In this document: positions 19,500-29,539 of the stretch, one piece after another
Layout: the number at the start of each line of letters is the position of its first letter
Numbering within the stretch: the first letter of the stretch is position 1
Assembly (NCBI GenBank): GCA_945834535.1
Contig: CAMAHM010000006.1
Span: forward strand, 1-35,495
DNA length: 35,495 nt
Direction of reading: 5' to 3'
Source: an uncultured Sutterella sp.
GTDB taxonomy: Bacteria > Pseudomonadota > Gammaproteobacteria > Burkholderiales > Burkholderiaceae_F
Notes under the pieces: model-generated
What the model saw: the letters and a program-made list of their open reading frames with translations, nothing else
Database searches by the model: none
Told to the model about the DNA's origin: nothing
Made by a program: the position numbers and the translations under genes

Positions 19500-20258
19500 A
19501 TGACCGTTCGCTGTATCTTCTTCAGCCCCTGCGGCAGCACCCGTACCGCCGCACTTACGACCGCGGAAGTTTTCTCCCGTACCTTTGAGACCTGTGATCT
19601 GACGGATGCCTCTGTGAGCATGCCGGGCATTGCCCCCGAAGACATCGTCGTCATCGCTGCCCCCGTCTATGCGGGCCGCATTCCAACGCCCATGGCTCAG
19701 CGACTGCGACTTTTGGCCGGGTGCGGCGCCCGCGCGGTAACGCTCGTCACTTACGGCAACCGCGCCTTTGACGATGCCCTGCTCGAACTCAACGACATCG
19801 CCGGCAACGCGGGCTTTCAGGTCACCGCAAGCGCTGCTCTCGTGACAGAGCACGTGCTGGTGCCCGCCGTGGCAAGCGGTCGCCCCAATCGGGACGATCT
19901 GGCTCAGATTCAGGCCTTTGCGCAACGCGCTCTCGAAAAAATCGAAAAGGGCGATGCCACCACCCCCGCCGTGCCGGGCAACCGTCCCTACCGCGACGGT
20001 CTCGTGGTGCGCGCCACACCGACGATCGACGTTAAGTTCTGCACCAAGTGCGGCGCATGCGTGCGCGACTGTCCGACGGCCGCCATCGATCCGCGAGATC
20101 CGAGCAAGGTGGATGTGACGCGCTGCATCAACTGTATGCGCTGCGTCAAGGGCTGCCCGCAGGGCAAGCGTGATCTTCCCGTCCCCGCCCGTCAGGCCGT
20201 CCGCGAGCGTCTGTCGGCTCTCATCGGTGTCGAAAAACCCAATAGTTTCTTCCTTTGA
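19500..20258 (+). CDS. Flavodoxin-like plus 2x[4Fe-4S] ferredoxin fusion protein (EFR1-type)
   Basis: N-term flavodoxin-like FFSPCGSTRTAALTTAEVF, APVYAGRIPTPMAQRL; C-term CTKCGACVRDCP and CINCMRCVKGCP clusters. Confidence 0.88.
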   Translation: MTVRCIFFSPCGSTRTAALTTAEVFSRTFETCDLTDASVSMPGIAPEDIVVIAAPVYAGRIPTPMAQRLRLLAGCGARAVTLVTYGNRAFDDALLELNDIAGNAGFQVTASAALVTEHVLVPAVASGRPNRDDLAQIQAFAQRALEKIEKGDATTPAVPGNRPYRDGLVVRATPTIDVKFCTKCGACVRDCPTAAIDPRDPSKVDVTRCINCMRCVKGCPQGKRDLPVPARQAVRERLSALIGVEKPNSFFL

Positions 20259-20269
20259 AACCAAGCTGC

Positions 20270-20479
20270 CTACCAACGGCGGCTCTGCAGCTGTCGGGCG
20301 GCCATATCGGCCGTCTCCAAAAGTGCGTCAAAAAGCGCTCCTTCCCAGCCTCTTGAAGGCAGGGCGGTGCGCGTCAGCGCTGTCTCAGCCTCGGCGACGA
20401 ACCGGGCATGCGTGCTGCCTTCCCAAAAACGCCAGTGTTCGAAAATGGCCTGCGTGCTGTAGACCGAAGGCATCGGCAT
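20270..20479 (-). CDS. Small hypothetical protein (69 aa) directly downstream of hisI
   Basis: Open frame MPMPSVYSTQAIFEHWRFWEGSTHARFVAEAETAL..., starts 18 bp after the hisI stop; occupies the usual hisE position but does not look like HisE. Confidence 0.5.
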   Translation of the reverse strand: MPMPSVYSTQAIFEHWRFWEGSTHARFVAEAETALTRTALPSRGWEGALFDALLETADMAARQLQSRRW

Positions 20480-20496
20480 GTGCGGCCCTCTTTGCG

Positions 20497-20889
20497 CTAA
20501 TGATGAGTGTATAGCTGCGCCGGATCGACGATGACGTCGTCCGTGATGCGCCAGGCGCCGTCTTCAAGTCTGCGGTAAAAGCAGCTCTGTCGGCCCGTGT
20601 GGCAGGCCATGTTGCCGATCTGCGTGACGGTGTAGAGAACGGCATCACCGTCGCAGTCAAGCCGCACCTCGTGCACGATCTGCACGTTGCCCGACTCTTC
20701 TCCCTTGCGCCAGAGCTTCTGACGGGAGCGGGAGAAATACACACCCCGGCCGGTGCGGACGGTTTCTTCGAGCGCCTCGCGATCGGCCCAGGCGAGCATG
20801 AGCACGCGTCCGCTTTCCTTATCCTGCGCCACGACGGTGACAAGACCGTCAGCATTGAATTTCACCTCGTCCAACCATTGCGGCTGCAT
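20497..20889 (-). CDS. hisI: Phosphoribosyl-AMP cyclohydrolase
   Basis: FNADGLVTVVAQDKESGRVLMLAWADREALEETVRTGRGVYFSRSRQKLWRKGEESGN, CHTGRQSCFYR. Confidence 0.97.
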   Translation of the reverse strand: MQPQWLDEVKFNADGLVTVVAQDKESGRVLMLAWADREALEETVRTGRGVYFSRSRQKLWRKGEESGNVQIVHEVRLDCDGDAVLYTVTQIGNMACHTGRQSCFYRRLEDGAWRITDDVIVDPAQLYTHH

Positions 20890-20907
20890 GCTGCCTCCTC
20901 AGGCGCG

Positions 20908-21678
20908 CTAGCGGCGCACGACGATGCCGCGCTCGGCCATGTAGTCCTTGCACTGGCGCACCGTGTATTCGCCGAAATGAAAAATCGAAGCTGCCAAAAC
21001 CGCATCGGCGCCGCCCACGGTGACGCCGTCGCAGAGGTGCTGCAGATTGCCCACGCCTCCCGAGGCAATGACCGGGACGCTCACAGCGTCCGAAACGGCA
21101 CGCGTGAGCGCAAGGTCAAAGCCGTTCTTGCAGCCGTCGCAGTCCATGCTGGTCAGAAGAATTTCCCCAGCACCGAGCTCCGTCACGCGTTTGGCCCACT
21201 CGACGGCATCCAACCCCGTCGGCGTACGGCCGCCGTGGGTGTAGACCTCCCAGCCTGCCGCGGGATCGTCCGCGACGCGTCTGCGGGCGTCGATCGCCAC
21301 CACGATGCACTGCGAACCGTGCAGTGTGCTCGCTTCTGCGATGAGGTCGGGATTGTTGACGCCGGCGGTGTTGATGGAAATCTTGTCCGCACCGGCGTTC
21401 AGAAGACGCCGCACGTCGGACACCTTGCGTACGCCCCCGCCCACGGTGAGGGGAATAAAAACCTGTCCGGCCACGGCTTCGATCACCGACAAAATGATGT
21501 CGCGATCGTCACTGCTCGCGGTGATGTCGAGAAACGTCAGCTCGTCGGCACCCTGCTCGTTGTAGCGACGGGCGATTTCCACCGGGTCGCCCGCGTCGCG
21601 CAGTTCCACAAAGTTGACGCCCTTGACCACGCGTCCGGCCGTGACATCCAGACAAGGAATGATTCGCTTGGCAAGCAT
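20908..21678 (-). CDS. hisF: Imidazole glycerol phosphate synthase cyclase subunit
   Basis: [55 protein letters not shown]; internal ATG. Confidence 0.98.
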   Translation of the reverse strand: MLAKRIIPCLDVTAGRVVKGVNFVELRDAGDPVEIARRYNEQGADELTFLDITASSDDRDIILSVIEAVAGQVFIPLTVGGGVRKVSDVRRLLNAGADKISINTAGVNNPDLIAEASTLHGSQCIVVAIDARRRVADDPAAGWEVYTHGGRTPTGLDAVEWAKRVTELGAGEILLTSMDCDGCKNGFDLALTRAVSDAVSVPVIASGGVGNLQHLCDGVTVGGADAVLAASIFHFGEYTVRQCKDYMAERGIVVRR

Positions 21679-21709
21679 GATGCGTTGACTCCCTGGCTTA
21701 GCCCATGCG

Positions 21710-22450
21710 TCAGGCCCCGCGGCGCACAAGTTCAAGCGCCTCGGCAAAGTCGATGGTTCCCTCGTAGAGACTGCGGCCGAGCACGGCGCCCATGACACCG
21801 TCGGACTCAACCTTCATAAGGGCCGACACGTCCTCGAGGGTGTGCATGCCGCCCGAGGCGATGACGGGAACCGAAACGGCGCGCGCAAGCGCTGCCGTTG
21901 CCTGCACATTGACGCCCGAGAGCATGCCGTCGCGGGCGATGTCGGTGTAAAGAAACGCTTCCACGCCGTAATCCTCAAACTTGCGGGCAAGGTCTACGAC
22001 GTTGATGCCGGTGCTCTTGACCCACCCGTCGGTGGCGACGATGCCGTCCTTGGCGTCCATGGCCACAACGATGCTCCCCGGGAAGTTGGCGCAGGCGTCG
22101 TGCAGAAAGCCCGGGTTCTTAACGGCGGCCGTACCGATCACGATATAGCGCGCACCCGCGTCCAAATACTTTTCGATTTGCTCGAGACTGCGGATACCGC
22201 CGCCGATTTCAATATCGGCGGCGCCGTCGATTTCCTCAATCATTTCGCGAATCAGCGGCGCGTTGACGGGCTTGCCGGTCTTGGCGCCATCCAGATCCAC
22301 AAGGTGAATGCGCTCGGCCCCGAGCTCGGCCCAGGCGCCGGCCTGATCGACGGGATCTTCGTTGTAGACGGTGATGTTCTTTTCGAGGTCGCCCTGCTTG
22401 AGCCGCACACAGCGGCCGTCTTTGATGTCAATGGCGGGAATGAGAAGCAT
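21710..22450 (-). CDS. hisA: ProFAR isomerase
   Basis: [37 protein letters not shown]... Confidence 0.98.
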   Translation of the reverse strand: MLLIPAIDIKDGRCVRLKQGDLEKNITVYNEDPVDQAGAWAELGAERIHLVDLDGAKTGKPVNAPLIREMIEEIDGAADIEIGGGIRSLEQIEKYLDAGARYIVIGTAAVKNPGFLHDACANFPGSIVVAMDAKDGIVATDGWVKSTGINVVDLARKFEDYGVEAFLYTDIARDGMLSGVNVQATAALARAVSVPVIASGGMHTLEDVSALMKVESDGVMGAVLGRSLYEGTIDFAEALELVRRGA

Positions 22451-22500
22451 GATGGAGTCTTTCGATGAGTAAAGGCGTATCAGTCAAACGAGACGGCGTC

Positions 22501-23139
22501 TTAGGGATTCCAGTGCACGAAGTTGGCGAACAGGCGCAGCCCCGCATCGGCACTTTTTTCCGGATGAAACTGCGTGGCAAAGACGTTGTCGCGGGCCACG
22601 GCGCACACAAAGGGCAGACCGTAGCTCGTCGTCGCCGCCGTCAGCGTATCGTCCTCGGGCGCCACAAAATAACTGTGCACAAAATAAAACCAGGAGCCGT
22701 CGGCAATGCCGTCCCAGACGGGGTGGTGCTGGCGCTGCTGCACCGTATTCCAGCCCATCTGCGGGACCTTGAGGCGCACCCCGGAAGCGGTCATGAGCGC
22801 CGCCTGCGGAAAACGGATGACTTTGCCCTTATACAGGCCCAACCCCGCGCAGTCGTTTTCGTCACTCTTTTCAAAGAGCATCTGCAGACCGATGCAGATT
22901 GCCAGCACCGGCTTTTGCGCAAGCGCCTGCAGCACCGTGTCCTTAAGACCGCTCGCTTCAAGATTGCGCATGCAGTCTCCCATGGCGCCCTGTCCGGGGA
23001 AAATCACTCGGTCGGCGCGGGCGATATCCTGCGCGCATCCCGTCACAAGCACTTCGCAATCGGGCGCAGCGGCGCGCACCGCCTGACTGACGCTGCGCAG
23101 GTTGCCCGTGCCGTAGTCGACAATGGCGATGCGGCTCAT
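22501..23139 (-). CDS. hisH: Imidazole glycerol phosphate synthase glutaminase subunit
   Basis: [21 protein letters not shown]..., [40 protein letters not shown]-like [19 protein letters not shown]. Confidence 0.97.
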   Translation of the reverse strand: MSRIAIVDYGTGNLRSVSQAVRAAAPDCEVLVTGCAQDIARADRVIFPGQGAMGDCMRNLEASGLKDTVLQALAQKPVLAICIGLQMLFEKSDENDCAGLGLYKGKVIRFPQAALMTASGVRLKVPQMGWNTVQQRQHHPVWDGIADGSWFYFVHSYFVAPEDDTLTAATTSYGLPFVCAVARDNVFATQFHPEKSADAGLRLFANFVHWNP

Positions 23140-23723
23140 AACACTCCCTTCGTGCTCGGCACGGTGCCCGCGGCGCGCGGATCGCTTTCAACAGCCATGC
23201 GCACGGCGCGGCCAAAGGCCTTAAAGATGGTCTCAGCCTGATGGTGCGCATTGATGCCGCGCAGATTGTCTACGTGCAGCGTCACCAGAGCATGATTCAC
23301 AAAGCCCTGGAAAAATTCGCGCACGAGCTGGCTGTCAAGCCCGCCGATCATGGCGCTCGTAAAGGCGCACTCAAAGACAAGTCCGGGGCGCCCCGAAAGG
23401 TCGATGACGACGCGCGAGAGCGCCTCATCCAGAGGCACGTAGCTGTGTCCGTAGCGGCGCACTCCCGCCTTGTCGCCTACGGCCTTGGCAAAGGCCTGAC
23501 CGAGCGCAATGCCGACGTCTTCGACCGTATGGTGACCGTCGACGTACAGATCGCCTTCGGCCTGAACCGTCAGATCGATCATCCCGTGACGGGCGATCTG
23601 CTCGAGCATGTGATCAAAAAAGCCGATACCGGTCTCGATTTGCGAGCATCCCGTGCCGTCGAGATTGACTTCGACCCGAATGCGGGTCTCCTTCGTATTG
23701 CGGCTCACCTGTGCTTGTCTCAT
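23136..23723 (-). CDS. hisB: Imidazoleglycerol-phosphate dehydratase
   Basis: [61 protein letters not shown]; overlaps hisH by 4 bp. Confidence 0.98.
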   Translation of the reverse strand: MRQAQVSRNTKETRIRVEVNLDGTGCSQIETGIGFFDHMLEQIARHGMIDLTVQAEGDLYVDGHHTVEDVGIALGQAFAKAVGDKAGVRRYGHSYVPLDEALSRVVIDLSGRPGLVFECAFTSAMIGGLDSQLVREFFQGFVNHALVTLHVDNLRGINAHHQAETIFKAFGRAVRMAVESDPRAAGTVPSTKGVL

Positions 23724-23763
23724 AACTGCACCTGTCGGGTGTTGGAGAAAATAGTCCGGCGGC

Positions 23764-25065
23764 TTACTCGCCCTTGAGGCGGTAGCGGGCGCTTTGCGCG
23801 TGCGCGGGCAGGTGTTCGCCCATGGCAAGCGTGGAAGCAACGCGTCCCAAATGCTCCACGCCTTCGCGCGAAACGTGGATCATGCTCGTGCGCTTTTGGA
23901 AGTCATATACACCGAGGGGCGACGAGAAGCGTGCCGTGCGGCTTGTCGGCAGCACGTGGTTGGGGCCGGCGCAGTAGTCGCCGAGCGCTTCGGAGGAGTA
24001 GCGTCCCAGGAAGATGGCCCCGGCGTGGTGAATGTATTCGGCCCACTTTTCGGGATCTTCGACGCTCAGTTCAAGGTGTTCGGGAGCGATCGTGTCAGCG
24101 ATGCGGCAGGCTTCCTCCAAGTCACGCGTCACGATGATGGCGCCGCGGTTTTCAACGGACTTCTCGATGATGGCCTTGCGCGGCATCGTTTCAATGAGTC
24201 GGTGCATGGCTTCTTCGACCTTGTCGGCAAACGCCGCGTCGGGCGTCAGAAGCACGGCCTGTGCGAGCTCGTCGTGCTCGGCCTGGCTGAAGAGATCCAT
24301 GGCAATCCAGTCGGGGTTGGTGAGACCGTCGCAGATCACAAGAATCTCGGAGGGGCCGGCAATCATGTCGATGCCCACGCGACCGAAGACCTTGCGCTTG
24401 GCGGCGGCCACGTAAGCATTGCCCGGGCCGACGATCTTGTCCACGGAAGGAAGAGTTTCGGTGCCGTAAGCAAGAGCCGCCACGGCCTGTGCGCCGCCGA
24501 TCGTAAAGGCGCGGGTGACGCCTGCCAGACTCGCGGCAGCGAGCACGAGCTGGTTCTTTTCGCCGCCCGGCGTGGGCACGACCATTTCAATGCGCTTGAC
24601 GCCGGCCACGCGGGCGGGCATGGCGTTCATCAGCACCGAGCTCGGGTAGGCGGCCTTGCCGCCGGGCACGTACAGGCCCACCGAATCGACAGCCGTCACA
24701 CGCTGGCCGAGCTTGTTGCCGAAGGCGTCCGTGATCGAAAACGAGCGGCCGAGTTCTTCTTCGTGGAAGACGCGGATACGTTCGGCCGCTTCTTCAAGAG
24801 CCTTGCGCTCGTCTTCGGGAAGGGACTCGAGGGCGGCACGCATTTCTTCTGCCGTCACAATAAGATCCTCAAGCTTTTCGGCTTCAAGCCGGTCAAAGCG
24901 GGCCGTGTATTCGAGCACAGCCGCATCACCGCGCCGGCGCACGTCCTCAACGATGGCCTCGGCACGGCGGGTAATTTCCGGATCCACACTGGCGTCCACG
25001 GCCACAAGCTTGCTGAATTCGGACTGAAAATCTGCCTGAGCAGACGACAAACGACGAACGATCAT
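23764..25065 (-). CDS. hisD: Histidinol dehydrogenase
   Basis: [93 protein letters not shown]. Confidence 0.98.
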   Translation of the reverse strand: MIVRRLSSAQADFQSEFSKLVAVDASVDPEITRRAEAIVEDVRRRGDAAVLEYTARFDRLEAEKLEDLIVTAEEMRAALESLPEDERKALEEAAERIRVFHEEELGRSFSITDAFGNKLGQRVTAVDSVGLYVPGGKAAYPSSVLMNAMPARVAGVKRIEMVVPTPGGEKNQLVLAAASLAGVTRAFTIGGAQAVAALAYGTETLPSVDKIVGPGNAYVAAAKRKVFGRVGIDMIAGPSEILVICDGLTNPDWIAMDLFSQAEHDELAQAVLLTPDAAFADKVEEAMHRLIETMPRKAIIEKSVENRGAIIVTRDLEEACRIADTIAPEHLELSVEDPEKWAEYIHHAGAIFLGRYSSEALGDYCAGPNHVLPTSRTARFSSPLGVYDFQKRTSMIHVSREGVEHLGRVASTLAMGEHLPAHAQSARYRLKGE

Positions 25066-25096
25066 GAAAAACTCCCTTCTTCTGAAAACTGATCGG

Positions 25097-25261
25097 GGCG
25101 AATGTCCGTCGGTATTTGGCATCTGACGTTCGGGGCATGCGCCCCCTCACAACGGACATCGCCGCAGGTTGCCGACCGCGCGTCGCGCGCAGCCGGTCCG
25201 CAATGCGTTAGCGATTGTGCAGTCCCTTGCGCTCCTTTCGCAACTTCCAACGAGCGCAAGG
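25097..25261 (-). other. Hairpin-rich intergenic region between hisG and hisD
   Basis: CCTTGCGCTC 25225-25234/GAGCGCAAGG 25252-25261; GACCG 25174-25178/CGGTC 25194-25198; GGCG-A-ATGTCCGT 25097-25109/ACGGACAT-CGCC 25152-25163; GGGGC 25132-25136/GCCCC 25141-25145. Confidence 0.5.
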
Positions 25262-25263
25262 CG

Positions 25264-25932
25264 TCAATGGTCGTGTCGGCCCTCGCGCCGGGCCTTGGCC
25301 TCGACTGCGTCGCGAATGGTGTTGATGATGGGCAAAAGCTCCGCGCGCTTGAGCTTCATGGCCGACTGATTGACGATAAGTCGCGACGAAATGGGCGCAA
25401 TCGTCTTGAGTTCGACCATGTTGTTGGCTTTAAGGGTCGCACCGGTACTCACCAAGTCGACGATGGCGTCGGCAAGCCCGGCAATGGGCGCGAGCTCCAT
25501 CGATCCGTACAGTTTGATGAGATCGACGTGCATACCCTGACGAGAAAAATAGTCCCGCGACCACTTCAGATATTTGGTGGCCACGCGCAGGCGTGCTCCA
25601 CGACGCACGTTGGCGTCCCAGTCAAAATCCTTGGGAGCGGCCACGCTCATGCGGCAGCGCGCAATCTGCAGATCTACGGGCACATAAAGGCCGTTGCCGC
25701 CGTGCTCGTAAAGCGTATCCCAACCCGTCACCCCCATGTCGGCGGCACCGTACTGCACATAGGTCGGTACGTCGGTTGCACGCAGAACGACAATGCGCAG
25801 ATCGTCCCTGTTAGTACCGATCATGAGCTTGCGGGAGTGTTCGGGGTTTTCCAAGGGTTCAATCCCGGCGGCCTGAAGAAACGGCAGCACCTCTTCAAAA
25901 ATGCGTCCCTTGGAAAGGGCCAGAGTAATCAC
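25264..25932 (-). CDS. hisG: ATP phosphoribosyltransferase, short (HisZ-dependent type) form
   Basis: [26 protein letters not shown]..., [56 protein letters not shown]; 222 aa. Confidence 0.97.
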   Translation of the reverse strand: MITLALSKGRIFEEVLPFLQAAGIEPLENPEHSRKLMIGTNRDDLRIVVLRATDVPTYVQYGAADMGVTGWDTLYEHGGNGLYVPVDLQIARCRMSVAAPKDFDWDANVRRGARLRVATKYLKWSRDYFSRQGMHVDLIKLYGSMELAPIAGLADAIVDLVSTGATLKANNMVELKTIAPISSRLIVNQSAMKLKRAELLPIINTIRDAVEAKARREGRHDH

Positions 25933-25990
25933 TTGTTTGGGTCTCCCTGTTTTGGTGTGGGCTCTTCTTCTCTGATTGCTTCAACACACA

Positions 25991-27244
25991 TCAGGCAATA
26001 CGCTCAATGTCTGCTCCGAGTTTAGAGAGCTTCTCTTCAATATGTTCATAGCCGCGGTCGAGGTGATAGATTCGATCAATGACCGTTTCCCCTTGAGCGG
26101 CAAGCGCGGCGATCACGAGGCACGCCGAAGCCCGCAGATCCGTGGCCATCACGTTCGCACCTTCGAGCTGTTCGACGCCGCGCACCACCGCAGTATGTCC
26201 GTCGACGTGAATGTCCGCCCCCATGCGCTGCAGCTCGGGCACGTGCATGAAGCGGTTTTCAAAAATCGTCTCGACAATGCGCCCCGAGCCCTGACTGACG
26301 GCGTCAAGCGCCATGAGCTGGGCCTGCATGTCGGTCGGGAATCCCGGATGCGGCACCGTGCGTACGTCGACTGCGGTCGGACGCGACTGCATGCGCACTC
26401 GGATGCTGGTGCCGTCGATATCAATCACGGCTCCGGCCTCACGCAGCTTGCTGATCACGGCTTCAAGCGTTTCGGGGGCTGCGTGGGTAACGGTCACGTC
26501 GCCGCGCGTCACCATGGCCGCACACAAAAATGTGCCCGTCTCAATACGATCGGCAATGACGCTGTGTCGGCAGCCGTGCAGCTTCTCGACGCCTTCAATG
26601 ACGATCTGCGGAGTTCCTGCGCCGTGCACGCGAGCCCCCATGGCATTGAGGCACTCGGCCAAATCCACCACTTCGGGTTCACGGGCGGCGTTTTCAATCA
26701 CCGTGACGCCGTCGGCAAGCGCGGCGGCCATCATGATGTTTTCCGTGCCGGTCACCGTCACCATATCGGTCACGATGCGAGCACCTTTTAAGCGAGACGC
26801 CGTAGCGTCCATGTAGCCGTGGTCGATTTCCACGCACGCTCCCATCGCCTTGAGGGCCTTGATGTGCTGATCGACGGGACGCGCCCCGATCGAGCAACCG
26901 CCGGGCAGCGACACCCGCGCCTTTCCGAAACGGCTCACAAGGGGGCCGAGCACCAAAACAGACGCACGCATGGTTTTGACGAGCTCGTAGGGCGCTTCGG
27001 TTCCGGTTACGTTGTCGGCACAAATGCGCACGCTTTCGCCGTCGATGCGCTCAAAACGAACGCCCATGCCTTCGAGCAGGCGGCCCATCGTGCGCACGTC
27101 CGCCAGATCGGGCACGTTGGAGAGCACAACCTCTTCATCGGTCAAAAGCGCACTGGCGATGATGGGCAGTGCCGCATTTTTGGCGCCCGAGGCGCGGACG
27201 GTACCGACAAGGCGCTTGCCGCCGCGGATTCTGAGTTTTTGCAT
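25991..27244 (-). CDS. murA: UDP-N-acetylglucosamine 1-carboxyvinyltransferase
   Basis: [70 protein letters not shown]. Confidence 0.98.
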   Translation of the reverse strand: MQKLRIRGGKRLVGTVRASGAKNAALPIIASALLTDEEVVLSNVPDLADVRTMGRLLEGMGVRFERIDGESVRICADNVTGTEAPYELVKTMRASVLVLGPLVSRFGKARVSLPGGCSIGARPVDQHIKALKAMGACVEIDHGYMDATASRLKGARIVTDMVTVTGTENIMMAAALADGVTVIENAAREPEVVDLAECLNAMGARVHGAGTPQIVIEGVEKLHGCRHSVIADRIETGTFLCAAMVTRGDVTVTHAAPETLEAVISKLREAGAVIDIDGTSIRVRMQSRPTAVDVRTVPHPGFPTDMQAQLMALDAVSQGSGRIVETIFENRFMHVPELQRMGADIHVDGHTAVVRGVEQLEGANVMATDLRASACLVIAALAAQGETVIDRIYHLDRGYEHIEEKLSKLGADIERIA

Positions 27245-27322
27245 GGTGGTTTTCGAGGTGAGGCGCGACACACTGCTCGGGCATCGCGCCTAATGAATTG
27301 GCGTATTGCGAAACGATCTATT

Positions 27323-28141
27323 CTAAGAGTTTCGGCGATAAAAATGATGGATCGGACCGTGTCCGTGCCCGACGTCAAGCTCGTCCGAATGCGCGATCGC
27401 TTCGCTGATGTAGGTTTTGGCGCGGGAAGCGGCCTCAAAAAGATCGTCCGTCTGCGCCCAGAGAGCGGCAAGAGCCGACGAGAGCGAGCAGCCCGTCCCG
27501 TGAGTGTTTTTGGTGTCCACTCTGGCGTGGGTGAGCCACAGCGAGCGGGAGCCGTCGAACAAAAGATCCGACGACTGGGCGTCCGAAAGAAAATGTCCGC
27601 CCTTGAGAAAAACCGCCGACTTTTCCCCGCACATCTGCCAGAGATCGCGCGCGGCCTCGGGCATCGCCTCCACCGAGCCGATGGAGCGGCCGAGCAGCAC
27701 CTCGGCCTCGGGCAGGTTGGGTGTGATCAGATCGGCAAGCGGCAGCATGCGGGAGCGGAAATAATCCACCGCGTCGTCGGGCATCAGCCGATCGCCGCTT
27801 TTGGCCACCATCACGGTATCGAGCACAACCTTGGGCGGATGCCATTTTTCAAGCGCCTGTGCCACGGCCTGCATGACGTCGATCGAGCCGAGCATGCCGA
27901 TCTTGACGGCGTCGATGCGCACGTCGGCAAACAGCGTATCAAGCTGCTCGGTCACAAAGCCGGCGGGTACGGGCATCACGCCCGTCACGGCCTGCGTGTT
28001 TTGCGCCGTCAGGGCGGCTACAACCGCCGCGGCATAGCAGCCGAGCGCCGACATCACCTTAACGTCGGCCAAAACCCCGGCTCCGCCCGAAGGGTCAACA
28101 CCGGCAATCGTCAGTGTGTTGCGGATAGATTTTTCAGCCAT
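27323..28141 (-). CDS. thiD: Hydroxymethylpyrimidine/phosphomethylpyrimidine kinase
   Basis: NTLTIAGVDPSGGAGVLADVKVMSALGCYAAAVVAALTAQNT, LITPNLPEAEVLLG, VDTKNTHGTGCSLSSALAA. Confidence 0.95.
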   Translation of the reverse strand: MAEKSIRNTLTIAGVDPSGGAGVLADVKVMSALGCYAAAVVAALTAQNTQAVTGVMPVPAGFVTEQLDTLFADVRIDAVKIGMLGSIDVMQAVAQALEKWHPPKVVLDTVMVAKSGDRLMPDDAVDYFRSRMLPLADLITPNLPEAEVLLGRSIGSVEAMPEAARDLWQMCGEKSAVFLKGGHFLSDAQSSDLLFDGSRSLWLTHARVDTKNTHGTGCSLSSALAALWAQTDDLFEAASRAKTYISEAIAHSDELDVGHGHGPIHHFYRRNS

Positions 28142-29418
28142 AGGTCCCGAATCCACTCCATCTGGCGCTCCGTGGCGCCCGTATAGGTCTGTGCAAACTG
28201 CATGGCGCGGCGACTTCTTTCTGCCAGAGTTCCGTCAATGAGCCAGCGCTTGGCGCTCGACCAGGCCTGTTTGGCGTCACGCATGCGCTCGGCGCCGCCG
28301 ATCGTGACAGCGTCGTCGACGGCCTTGGCAAAATTAAAACTCGACGGGCCGACCAGCACGGGCGCCCCCGCCGCCGCCGGTTCAATCAGATTTTGCGAGC
28401 CGAAATTGCCGTAGCTGCCGCCCATGATGCACACGTCGGCGAGCGCACAGTAAAAACTCATCTCTCCGAGGCTGTCGCCCAACACAACCTGCACGTCGTC
28501 GGCAAGCTCGGCAAGATCCGCGCAGCTGCTGCGGCGCACATAACTGAGTCCTGCGGCCTCGATCATCTCGGCCACTTCGTCAAAACGCTGCGGATGGCGG
28601 GGCACCAGCACAACCACGGCGTTGGCCTGCGGTTCCACGGGCTCGGCGGCGATGGCGCGCAGAAACTGCGGCTCTTCGCCCACGCGGGTTGACGCGAGAA
28701 GAATCACAGGGCGCCCCCAGGCCTCGCGCACTTTTTTGGCTTCCTCGCGCTGCGCCTCATTGGGCCGAATGTCGAACTTCACCGAGCCGCAGACATGCAC
28801 GCTTTTGGCACCCAACAGACGCAGCCGCGACGCATCGGCCTCGGTCTGCGCGAGCACCGTCTGAAAACCGGCAAACGCCGGGCGCATCAGCCAACCGAAG
28901 CGCCGCGCCTGACGGGCACTTTTTTCCGACTCGCGCGCATTGGCCAAAATCAGATCCACCCCTCTCAAACGCGCCTGCTCAATCAGATTGGGCCAAACCT
29001 CGGTTTCCATCAGAATGCCCAGCGTCGGGCGGGTTTCATCGAGAAATTTGCCCATCAGTTCGGGCGTGTCGTAAGGCAGGTAGCACTGCTGCACGCGCCC
29101 CTCTTCATAGGCGCGGGCGATGCGGCCGCCCGCATCGCGCCCGGTAGGCGTCATGCAGGTTAAAAGAAGATCGGCTTCGGGAAATTCCGCGAGAAACGTT
29201 TCGATAAGGCCACGGCTAGCAAGCGTTTCCCCGAGGCTGACGGCGTGCAGCCACAATCGGGGCCGCCCCTGCCGGGGGGCCGGATAGGAGACGGTGCCAA
29301 AGCGCTCGTCCCAGTGTTCAAGGTACTCGGGCTGCTTGCGCGCGCGCTTTCGCAGGTACACGCGTGCCAATGGAAGCGCGCTGCGCGTCACGATGTGATA
29401 AAGCCTTTGCGTCAGCAT
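28111..29418 (-). CDS. waaA: 3-deoxy-D-manno-octulosonic acid (Kdo) transferase
   Basis: MLTQRLYHIVTRSALPLARVYLRKRARKQPEYLEHWDERFG, WLHAVSLGETLASRGLIE, MGGSYGNFGSQNLIEPAAAGAPVLVGPSSFNF; internal ATG at 29418. Confidence 0.95.
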   Translation of the reverse strand: MLTQRLYHIVTRSALPLARVYLRKRARKQPEYLEHWDERFGTVSYPAPRQGRPRLWLHAVSLGETLASRGLIETFLAEFPEADLLLTCMTPTGRDAGGRIARAYEEGRVQQCYLPYDTPELMGKFLDETRPTLGILMETEVWPNLIEQARLRGVDLILANARESEKSARQARRFGWLMRPAFAGFQTVLAQTEADASRLRLLGAKSVHVCGSVKFDIRPNEAQREEAKKVREAWGRPVILLASTRVGEEPQFLRAIAAEPVEPQANAVVVLVPRHPQRFDEVAEMIEAAGLSYVRRSSCADLAELADDVQVVLGDSLGEMSFYCALADVCIMGGSYGNFGSQNLIEPAAAGAPVLVGPSSFNFAKAVDDAVTIGGAERMRDAKQAWSSAKRWLIDGTLAERSRRAMQFAQTYTGATERQMEWIRDLWLKNLSATH

Positions 29419-29449
29419 AACTACTGCCCCTCGCTTATGTCGGCGTTTG

Positions 29450-29484
29450 TGCGGCAATGAGATCGTGCCGCCCGAATGCGGCAA
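29450..29484 (-). other. Overlapping alternative hairpins between waaC and waaA
   Basis: TGCGGCAA at 29450-29457 and 29477-29484 flank inverted TGCCGC at 29466-29471. Confidence 0.4.
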
Positions 29485-29539
29485 GTTCCGATATTTTGCG
29501 CCTTTGTGCCGGGCTTTGGGATCGGCAAGACGAACGAAT

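Noticed and set aside
23794-25092. 432-aa plus-strand ORF opposite hisD
   Set aside because: Shadow of the hisD reading frame.
26819-28186. 455-aa plus-strand ORF spanning murA/thiD antisense
   Set aside because: Spans two well-supported genes on the opposite strand; no family resemblance.
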